Positions 1 to 5,936 of a stretch of DNA of 33,928 bases are shown in pieces. Numbering within the stretch: position 1 is the stretch's first letter; every line of letters begins with the position of its first letter. This DNA comes from DATLYH01 sp035575035 (GTDB taxonomy: Bacteria; Planctomycetota; Planctomycetia; Gemmatales; Gemmataceae), in the NCBI GenBank assembly GCA_035575035.1, contig DATLYH010000310.1:1-33928 (forward strand), read 5' to 3'. The notes under the pieces were generated by a model that did not search any database, was not told the origin of the DNA, and was given only the letters and a program-made list of their open reading frames with translations. The position numbers and the translations under genes were made by a program.

Positions 1-33
1 CCCGTTTCGGGGGAGAGGGGTAGGGGTGAGGGG
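1..33. repeat. G-rich palindromic element, right half (cut by window edge)
   Basis: The first bases read CCCGTTTCGGG, a small hairpin tip, followed by a GGGGGAGAGGGG / TAGGGGTGAGGGG arm. This arm is the reverse complement of the kind of left arm seen at 14148-14194 (CCCCTCACCCCTTCC). The left arm would lie outside the window. It is read through in frame by the hydrolase. Confidence 0.6.
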
Positions 34-858
34 GTGCCGCGGGCCCAGGTGGTGTGCATCCACGGCATCCAGAGCCATGCCGGCTGGTACGAGCGCTCGT
101 GCAGTCACCTGAGCCGGGCGGGCTTCGAGGTGTTTTTCCTCGACCGTCGCGGCGCCGGGATGAACGAGCAGGACCGCGGCGACGCGCCGAGCTTCCGCCG
201 TCTGCTCGACGACCTGGCCGAGTTCCTGCGAGGGGTCAGGGGTCAGGGGTCAGGGGTCAGCAAAGAAGGTTCTTCTCTGTCCCCTGACCCCTGGCCCCTG
301 ACCCCTGTCTTCCTGATGGCAATCTCCTGGGGCGGCAAGCTGGCGGCGGCCTTGCAGCGGCGGCATCCGGGACTGGTGGACGGGCTGGCCCTGCTCTGTC
401 CGGGGTTCTACCCGCGGGTGGCGCCGCCGCTGGGCCAGCGCCTGGCCATCGCCTGGTCCCGGCTGACCCGGCCGCGGCGGCTGTTCCCGATCCCGCTCAA
501 TGACCCGGAGCTGTTCACCGCCACGCCGCACTGGCAGCAGTTCATCCGTGACGACCCGCTCAGCCTGCGCCAGGCGACGGCCCGGCTGCTCATCGAAAGC
601 GTCCGCCTGGACGCCTACCTCAAGGTAGTGCCCGGCCACGTGCGGGTGCCGGTCCTGTTGATGTTGGCCGGCCGCGATCGGATCATCGCCAACGCCCCGA
701 CCCGCCGCTATGTGGAGCGGTTCGCCTCGGCCGACAAGGAAATCATCGAGTACCCGGAGGCGCACCACACCCTGGAATTCGAACCGGAACCGGAGCGCAT
801 CTTCGCCGACCTGCAAAGGTGGCTGGAGAAGCATTGCCTCCCAGTCCGTAGTCCGTAG
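1..858 (+). CDS. alpha/beta hydrolase (lysophospholipase/monoacylglycerol lipase-like), 5' end outside the window
   Basis: A serine hydrolase of the alpha/beta fold, probably acting on a lipid or other ester; the substrate cannot be read from sequence. Numbering from the first in-window start (GTG at 34), the oxyanion strand HGIQSHAGWY is followed by DRRGAG, the nucleophile elbow AISWGG (Ser98, first Gly of GxSxG replaced by Ala), acid Asp215 (GRDRI) and His244/245. The frame is open back to base 1 and the family normally has about 40-50 residues before the HGIQSH strand, so the true start is probably upstream of the window. Two palindromic elements are read in frame: one at 1-33 and a heptad inverted repeat at 231-307, which adds about 26 low-complexity residues just before the nucleophile strand. 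The last residues (VRSP) and the stop codon come from a third element. The ABC-2 permease follows 54 bases later, probably co-transcribed. Confidence 0.85.
   Translation, partial: PVSGERGRGEGVPRAQVVCIHGIQSHAGWYERSCSHLSRAGFEVFFLDRRGAGMNEQDRGDAPSFRRLLDDLAEFLRGVRGQGSGVSKEGSSLSPDPWPLTPVFLMAISWGGKLAAALQRRHPGLVDGLALLCPGFYPRVAPPLGQRLAIAWSRLTRPRRLFPIPLNDPELFTATPHWQQFIRDDPLSLRQATARLLIESVRLDAYLKVVPGHVRVPVLLMLAGRDRIIANAPTRRYVERFASADKEIIEYPEAHHTLEFEPEPERIFADLQRWLEKHCLPVRSP
231..307. repeat. Heptad inverted-repeat element A, in frame inside the hydrolase gene
   Basis: The left arm (231-260) is four tandem copies of AGGGGTC plus AG. The right arm (281-307) is built of complementary CCCCTGA-type units. The arms pair over about 27 bases with one mismatch. 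The loop at 261-280 begins CAAAGAAGG, a start shared with element B. The element is translated without breaking the frame. Confidence 0.85.
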
Positions 859-911
859 TCCGTAGCAAAGAAGCTGGCGGACTACGGACTACGGACTACG
901 GACTACGGACT
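843..911. repeat. Heptad inverted-repeat element B between hydrolase and ABC permease
   Basis: The left arm (843-865) is three copies of AGTCCGT plus AG. The right arm (880-911) is four copies of GACTACG plus GACT. They form a perfect stem of about 23 bp around the loop CAAAGAAGCTGGCG (866-879). The hydrolase stop codon (856-858) is inside the left arm and the permease ATG (913) begins two bases after the right arm. No other sequence remains in the spacer, so no separate Shine-Dalgarno is visible for the permease. Confidence 0.9.
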
Positions 912-912
912 G

Positions 913-1962
913 ATGATAATGCACCGCTGGTATCCTCTCTGGCAGCTACTCCTGGCCCGCCTGCGCGACTTCTACCGCGAGCCGGAGGCGGTCTTCTGGG
1001 TGTACGGCTTTCCGCTCCTGCTGGCCGTCGGACTGGGCGTTGCCTTCTCGAGCAAAAAGCCGGAGCCGATCCAGGTGGATGTGCAGGAGACGGACGTTTC
1101 CGGCCTGTCCGCCCTGGTCGAGCAACTCCGCGCCGCGGGGATCGACGCCGAGCTGCACCCGGCCGGCGAGTGCCAGCGCCGCCTGCGCATCGGCCGGACG
1201 GCGCTGTACGTGGTGCCGGAGACGGACGGCTACCGCTACGTTTACGACGAGGCCCGGCCCGAGGCGGTCACCGCCCGCTACCAGGTGGACGCCGCCTTGC
1301 TCCGCTGGCGGGCCGGCTCCGCCGTCAACTGGCGGACCACCGACGATCTGGTGAGCGAGCCGGGCAACCGCTACATCGACTTCCTCATGCCCGGGCTGAT
1401 GGGCCTGAACATCATGGGGGGCGGGATGTGGGGCGTCGGCTTCGTCATCGTGGAGATGCGGGTGCGCAAACTGCTCAAGCGGCTGCTGGCGACACCGATG
1501 CGCCGCAGCGACTTCCTGCTGTCGATCCTGGGCGCCCGCCTGGTGATGCTGCTGCCGGAGATGGGAATGCTGCTTTTGGTCGGCGCCTGGGGTTTCGGCA
1601 TGCCGGTGCGGGGCAGTCTGCCGACACTTTTCCTGGTTATCCTGGTCGGGGCGTCGGCGTTCGCCGGCATCGGCTTGCTGTGCGCCTCGCGGGCCGAGAA
1701 GAGTGAGACGATTTCGGGACTGATGAACCTGGTGATGCTGCCGATGTGGCTGCTGTCGGGGACGTTCTTCTCGTCGAAGCGCTTCCCGGACGTGGCCCAG
1801 CCGTTCATCCAGGCGCTGCCGCTGACGCAGCTCAACGACGCCCTGCGCGAGGTCCTGCTGGAAGGGGCCTCGCTAGCGACCGTCGCCTGGCGGCTGGCAA
1901 TCCTGGCCTTGTGGGGCGGCGTCGGCTTCCTGCTGGCCCTGAAATGGTTCCGCTGGCAATGA
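913..1962 (+). CDS. ABC-2 type transporter permease
   Basis: An integral membrane permease of the ABC-2 family (349 aa), which would export a drug, lipid or polysaccharide together with an ATPase. One N-terminal membrane segment (about residues 25-45, WVYGFPLLLAVGLGVAF) is followed by an extracytoplasmic domain of about 100 residues, then a block of about five further hydrophobic segments from residue 155 to the end, including the family pattern around RLLATPMRRSDFLLS and MLPMWLLSGTFFS. No ATP-binding subunit is in the window; it would be expected upstream of the hydrolase. ATG codons exist at 913 and 919, neither with a clear ribosome-binding site because the preceding bases are repeat element B. 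Translational coupling to the hydrolase is a plausible explanation but is inferred. Confidence 0.9.
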   Translation: MIMHRWYPLWQLLLARLRDFYREPEAVFWVYGFPLLLAVGLGVAFSSKKPEPIQVDVQETDVSGLSALVEQLRAAGIDAELHPAGECQRRLRIGRTALYVVPETDGYRYVYDEARPEAVTARYQVDAALLRWRAGSAVNWRTTDDLVSEPGNRYIDFLMPGLMGLNIMGGGMWGVGFVIVEMRVRKLLKRLLATPMRRSDFLLSILGARLVMLLPEMGMLLLVGAWGFGMPVRGSLPTLFLVILVGASAFAGIGLLCASRAEKSETISGLMNLVMLPMWLLSGTFFSSKRFPDVAQPFIQALPLTQLNDALREVLLEGASLATVAWRLAILALWGGVGFLLALKWFRWQ

Positions 1963-1967
1963 CTCAG

Positions 1968-2120
1968 GAATGACGAAGGACGAAGCACGAATGACGAAAG
2001 AAGCACGCATGTCGAAGCCCGAATGACGAAACCGGGAGGTGAGCGGGGGACCGATGCCCACCGTTCCCTCTCCGGCCGAGCGGTCGGCGTGCGCCGTGCG
2101 GCCTTCGTCCTTCGTCATTC
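1968..2120. repeat. Heptad inverted-repeat element C upstream of the HD-GYP gene
   Basis: An 18-base perfect inverted repeat, GAATGACGAAGGACGAAG at 1968-1985 and its complement at 2103-2120. The intervening 117 bases carry further degenerate GAAnnAC-type heptads (GAAGCAC, GAATGAC, GAAGCCC, GAATGAC). Its 14-mer GAATGACGAAGGAC recurs in element D at 21863-21876. It starts 5 bases after the permease stop. Confidence 0.8.
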
Positions 2121-2206
2121 ACTTTGACAACCTTGCCGCTGCGACCTACCTTCTACGAGGGGGGTTAGTGTGCGCCTCCCCCGCCCATCACGGGAGCCAC
2201 GTCAAC

Positions 2207-3226
2207 ATGGCCCAAACTCTGGCGACCGAATCCCGCATCTTGGTGGCGGCCGACGACCCCGCTGCCGTGGCCTTGATCCGGCAAGCGTTGGCCGCTGACG
2301 GCTGCCAGGTCGAGACGGTTGCCAACGGCGCGTCGGCCCTGAAGTGCGTCGCCGACTTCCGCCCGGACCTTATCCTCCTTGACCTGGAGGCGCCGCATAT
2401 CGACGGCCACGAGGTCTGCCGGCAGCTCAAGCAGGTACCAGCCACCCGCCTGGTCCCGGTGATCATCCTGACCGCCCAGCCCGGCTTCCAGGCCCGTCTG
2501 TACGCCTGGGAATTGGGGGCCGACGACTTCCTCACCCAACCGCTCCGTCCGGCCGAGGTGCGGGCGCGCTGCCGGTCGCTGCTGGACACCCGACGGCTGC
2601 TCGACGGCCTGGAGCCGGCCGAAGCGGCCGTGTTTGTCCTGGCCCGCACCGCCGAGGCCCGCAGCCCCTACACCCACGGCCACGCCGGGCGCGTCCGAGA
2701 CCATGCCCTGCGGCTGGCGCGGCGGCTCGGCCTGCCCGCGGATCAGTGCGAGGTGCTCGGCAAGGGGGCCTTGCTGTACGACATCGGCTACGTCAACGTA
2801 CCGGAAGCAATCCTGAACAAGCCGGGGCCGTTGACCGCCGCCGAGTTCGAGCGCGTCAAGGAACATCCCGTCGAAGGGGTACGGATTGTCGAGCCGCTGG
2901 CCGGGCTGCGCGAGACGATACCGCTGATCCGCTGGCACCATGAGCGCCTTGATGGCCTGGGCTACCCCGACGGGTTGGACGGCGACTCCATCCCGCTGCC
3001 GGTCCGGGTGCTGGCCGTGGCCGATGTATACGACGCGCTGGCCAGCGAGCGCCCCTACCGGGCCGCCATTCCTCACGCGCGCTGCCTGGAAATGCTCGTC
3101 AATGACGCCCTGAACGGCGGCCTCGATCTGCAAGTCGTGGAGGCCTTCTGTGCCATGCTCACGGAGGAGCCGCCGAGCCACGAACAGCCCGCCGTCCCAG
3201 AAGGGGTCGGCAGTCCAGGCGCCTGA
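2207..3226 (+). CDS. Receiver domain fused to a degenerate HD-GYP domain
   Basis: A two-domain signalling protein (339 aa). Residues 10-125 form a CheY-like receiver with phospho-acceptor Asp59 (LILLDLE). Residues 145-320 are an HD-GYP domain, the family that hydrolyses cyclic-di-GMP, with the signature HHERLDGLGYP at 244-254. Two key positions are altered. The receiver lysine expected before Pro is Gln111 (LTQPL), and the HD pair that supplies metal ligands reads Tyr191-Asp192 (LLYDIGY instead of LLHDIGK). Phosphodiesterase activity is therefore doubtful and a binding or regulatory role is possible. The start is uncertain: ATG 2207 fits the receiver fold, while GTG 2168 has a better Shine-Dalgarno (AGGGGGG). 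The upstream 150 bases are repeat element C. A standalone c-di-GMP effector is the main alternative. Confidence 0.85.
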   Translation: MAQTLATESRILVAADDPAAVALIRQALAADGCQVETVANGASALKCVADFRPDLILLDLEAPHIDGHEVCRQLKQVPATRLVPVIILTAQPGFQARLYAWELGADDFLTQPLRPAEVRARCRSLLDTRRLLDGLEPAEAAVFVLARTAEARSPYTHGHAGRVRDHALRLARRLGLPADQCEVLGKGALLYDIGYVNVPEAILNKPGPLTAAEFERVKEHPVEGVRIVEPLAGLRETIPLIRWHHERLDGLGYPDGLDGDSIPLPVRVLAVADVYDALASERPYRAAIPHARCLEMLVNDALNGGLDLQVVEAFCAMLTEEPPSHEQPAVPEGVGSPGA

Positions 3227-3272
3227 CTTGTCTATCTTCTTACCATGCCTCTCGGCCCCGCCGCCCTTCGGT

Positions 3273-3278
3273 TATAAT
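3273..3278 (+). promoter_or_regulatory. Candidate -10 box for the TauD-like gene
   Basis: A perfect TATAAT in the context GGTTATAATGTT lies 75 bases before the GTG start at 3353. No convincing -35 at 16-18 bases is seen, so this is a weak prediction. Confidence 0.35.
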
Positions 3279-3352
3279 GTTCTCCAAACGGCCCACCATC
3301 GGCGAACGGCACCAGCCGGCGCCGCCCCAGGCGTTCACCCAGGAGTCCTTCC

Positions 3353-4300
3353 GTGCTCAGTCAAACTTCCTCGGACCGGCGGGCATGGCAGGCCAGCACC
3401 GTCGGCGACCCGGCCTCGTGGTATTACCGACTCCCGGCCCGCTGTCTGGCCGCTCTTGATGAGGCCGTCGGGGCGTGGCGGCAGCAGCTGCGGCCCATTG
3501 TCGATGTGCGGGTGGACGGCGGCCCTCTTGCCGAGTGTGCCGCCGACCTCCACCCGGTCCGCCGTGCCCTTGAAGAGGAGCGCGGCTTCGTCATCATCGA
3601 AGGGGTGCCGGTCGAGCGCTACTCGGTCCCGGAGCTACAGCTCCTTTACTGGCTCGTCGGCCAGCTCCTCGGTCGGCCGCAGGAGCAAAACGTCCAGGGG
3701 ACGCTGCTGTACGATGTCCGCGACACCGGCCAGGATGTCCGCTATGGCGCCCGCTTCTCCGTTACCAACGCCGAGAGCACCTTCCACACCGACAACTCGT
3801 TCGGAGCCGAGGTCACCGATTACGTCGGGCTGCTCTGCATCCGCACCGCCCGGAGCGGCGGGCTGAGCCAGGTCGTTAGCGGTTACACGGCCTACGATCG
3901 GCTGCTCGCCGAGCATCCCGAGGTGCTGGAGGTCCTTTCCCAGCCGTTCCATGTGGACCGGCGAGGCGGGGTACGGCCGGGAGAACCGCCGACCGTCCGC
4001 GTCCCCATCCTGCACCGCGACGGGGAGGAACTGCTCTGCCGTTACCTGCGCTACTGGATTGAGGTCGGCCACGAGAAGGCGGGCCAGCCGCTGACGGCCG
4101 AGCAGGTCCGCGCCCTGGACGTGTTCGACCGGGTGCTGACCGACCCGGCGCTGCGGGCGGAGTTCCCCCTTAAGCCGGGCGACATGTACTTCATCAACAA
4201 CCGCTGGATCCTGCACAACCGCACGGCCTTCGAGGACCACCCCGAGCCCGAGCGCAAACGGCACCTGGTACGGCTGTGGCTGCGGGCGACACAGGGATAA
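3353..4300 (+). CDS. TauD/TfdA-family Fe(II)/2-oxoglutarate dioxygenase
   Basis: A non-haem iron oxygenase of the TauD/clavaminate synthase-like superfamily (315 aa), which couples 2-oxoglutarate decarboxylation to hydroxylation of a small substrate in the cytoplasm. The facial triad is visible as His145-x-Asp147 (FHTDNSF) and distal His288 (ILHNRTAF). The basic residues near RKRHLVRLW fit the 2-oxoglutarate-binding end. The GTG start at 3353 is supported by AGGAG about 8 bases upstream. The stop is 6 bases before the anion transporter start, so the two are very likely co-transcribed. The pairing suggests uptake and oxidation of an organic acid or sulfonate, but the substrate is not determined. 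Confidence 0.88.
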   Translation: MLSQTSSDRRAWQASTVGDPASWYYRLPARCLAALDEAVGAWRQQLRPIVDVRVDGGPLAECAADLHPVRRALEEERGFVIIEGVPVERYSVPELQLLYWLVGQLLGRPQEQNVQGTLLYDVRDTGQDVRYGARFSVTNAESTFHTDNSFGAEVTDYVGLLCIRTARSGGLSQVVSGYTAYDRLLAEHPEVLEVLSQPFHVDRRGGVRPGEPPTVRVPILHRDGEELLCRYLRYWIEVGHEKAGQPLTAEQVRALDVFDRVLTDPALRAEFPLKPGDMYFINNRWILHNRTAFEDHPEPERKRHLVRLWLRATQG

Positions 4301-4306
4301 CTGCTC

Positions 4307-5893
4307 ATGCCCGAGCCCGACGTCAGCTCGGCCATCTTCGCGGAGCCGCGGGAGGAGGAACCTTCCTGGCTGCGGCTGCCGTTCGACCGCATCGGGTTGT
4401 TCCTCGGGCCTGCCGTTCTGCTCGGCTGGCTCCTGCTGGCCGACGTTCCTTCACTGACGCCCCAGGCCCACCGCCTGGCCGGCATCCTGCTGCTGACGGT
4501 CATCTGGTGGGTGACCGAGCCGATCCCCATCCCGGCCACCGGGATGCTGGCCGTGGTGCTCTGCGTCCTGCTCGGCGCGGTACCGGCAAACGACCCGAAC
4601 GGCCCCAGCCCGGCCGAGACGCTGCTGGCTCCGTTCGCGGCGCCGAGCGTCTTCTTCATGATCGGCGGACTGTTCATCGGGCGGGCGATGGCCCGGCATG
4701 GACTGGACCGGCGGATCGCGCTGTCGATCCTCTGTGCCCGCTGGGCCGGCCGCAGCCCCGCGACAGTGCTGGCCTCGGTTGGGTTGGGGGTGATGCTCAT
4801 CTCGATGTGGATCAGCAACACCGCGGCCACAGCGATGATGTACCCGGTGACGGTCGGCATCATCACGGTGTTGGCGACCGGCCCGCGGGGAGGCACAGCC
4901 CACTTCGCCCGCTCGCCGTATGCCTCGGCCCTGCTGTTGATGACCGCCTTCGCCTCCAGCGTCGGTGGCATCGCCACCCCCATCGGCACGGCAACCAACG
5001 TGGTGGCGATGGGCTACTTCCAGCGGCCCGAGTTCTTTGGCCGGCCGGTCGATTTCCTCCGCTGGTCGTTGGTCGGCGTACCGCTGATGGTGGTGATCTT
5101 TATCGGACTGTACTTCTGGCTGCGGCTGCAAGCGCCGGCGTCCGGGTTGGACATGCCGGCCCTGCGCGGCTACCTCCGTGGCGAGTACGACCGCTTGGGG
5201 CGCTGGAAGGCCGGCGAGGTCGGCACCCTGGCGGTGTTTCTCCTCGTGGTCGGGCTGTGGGTGACTCCCGGCGTGCTGGCCGTGGTCGCCTCGCCCGAGG
5301 CGGAGCGGGAGTTCTCCCGCCGCTGCCCCGAGGAGGTGGCGGCGCTTTTGGCCCCGGTGTTGTTGTTCCTGATGCCGGTGAGCTGGCGCCGCCGCCAGTT
5401 CGCGCTGGAGCCCTCCGACCTGCGGCAGATCGACTGGGGAATCATCCTGCTGTTCGGCTCGGGATTAGCGCTGGGCGGGTTGATGTTCCGGACCGGGCTG
5501 GCCGAGGTGGTCGGCCGAGGTGTCTTTGACGCGCTGGGGACGCGCGACCTGTGGATGATCACGGCGGTGGCGGTGGCAGCCGGCATTCTGCTGAGCGAGA
5601 TCACCGGCAACGCCGCCGCTGCCTCGACCCTGCTGCCGGTGATCCTGGCGACCTGCCGCCAGGCGGAAATCGACCCGCTGCCGCCGCTGTTCGGCGTCAC
5701 CTTCGGGGCAAGTTTCGGCTCGGCCCTGCCTGTCTCGACGCCGCCCAATGCCATCGTCTACAGCTCGGGCCTGCTGCCGGTCCGCCGGATGGTGCTGGCC
5801 GGGCTCGGCCTCGACCTGCTCTGTGCTGCCTCCATCTGGGTGATACTGCGCCTGGCCCACGCCCTGGGGTGGAGCCCCTTCATCAACGGGTGA
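4307..5893 (+). CDS. DASS/SLC13-family anion (dicarboxylate/sulfate) transporter
   Basis: A polytopic membrane carrier (528 aa) of the divalent anion:sodium symporter family. Hydrophobic segments run through the whole length. Two family signatures occur in the expected halves: the first SNT motif (WISNTAATAMM, about residues 165-175) and the second Thr-Pro-Pro-Asn motif (VSTPPNAIVYSSG, about residues 480-492). The early WWVTEPIPIPATGMLAVVL is also typical. The N-terminal 30 residues are acidic and cytosolic. Likely substrates are C4-dicarboxylates, citrate or sulfate; these cannot be separated here. It follows the dioxygenase by 6 bases. Confidence 0.92.
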   Translation: MPEPDVSSAIFAEPREEEPSWLRLPFDRIGLFLGPAVLLGWLLLADVPSLTPQAHRLAGILLLTVIWWVTEPIPIPATGMLAVVLCVLLGAVPANDPNGPSPAETLLAPFAAPSVFFMIGGLFIGRAMARHGLDRRIALSILCARWAGRSPATVLASVGLGVMLISMWISNTAATAMMYPVTVGIITVLATGPRGGTAHFARSPYASALLLMTAFASSVGGIATPIGTATNVVAMGYFQRPEFFGRPVDFLRWSLVGVPLMVVIFIGLYFWLRLQAPASGLDMPALRGYLRGEYDRLGRWKAGEVGTLAVFLLVVGLWVTPGVLAVVASPEAEREFSRRCPEEVAALLAPVLLFLMPVSWRRRQFALEPSDLRQIDWGIILLFGSGLALGGLMFRTGLAEVVGRGVFDALGTRDLWMITAVAVAAGILLSEITGNAAAASTLLPVILATCRQAEIDPLPPLFGVTFGASFGSALPVSTPPNAIVYSSGLLPVRRMVLAGLGLDLLCAASIWVILRLAHALGWSPFING

Positions 5894-5902
5894 TACCGAA
5901 GC

Positions 5903-5936
5903 GCCGCTTAGCGCCCAGCCGCAAGCGGCAAGCGGC
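5903..5936. terminator. Hairpin between convergent genes
   Basis: GCCGCTT (5903-5909) pairs with AAGCGGC (5930-5936), and an inner GCCGC-AA-GCGGC (5918-5929) nests inside. It sits between the convergent ends of the transporter and the reverse transcriptase. There is no U-tract, so intrinsic termination is only a suggestion. Confidence 0.45.

Noticed and set aside
231..911. Heptad elements as products of the neighbouring reverse transcriptase
   Set aside because: Attractive, but nothing in the sequence links them: elements occur more than 5 kb away on either side and share no sequence with the RT locus.
1968..2206. N-terminal extension of the HD-GYP protein back to 2039
   Set aside because: The extra 56 residues are low-complexity, partly encoded by repeat element C, and precede a normal receiver start.
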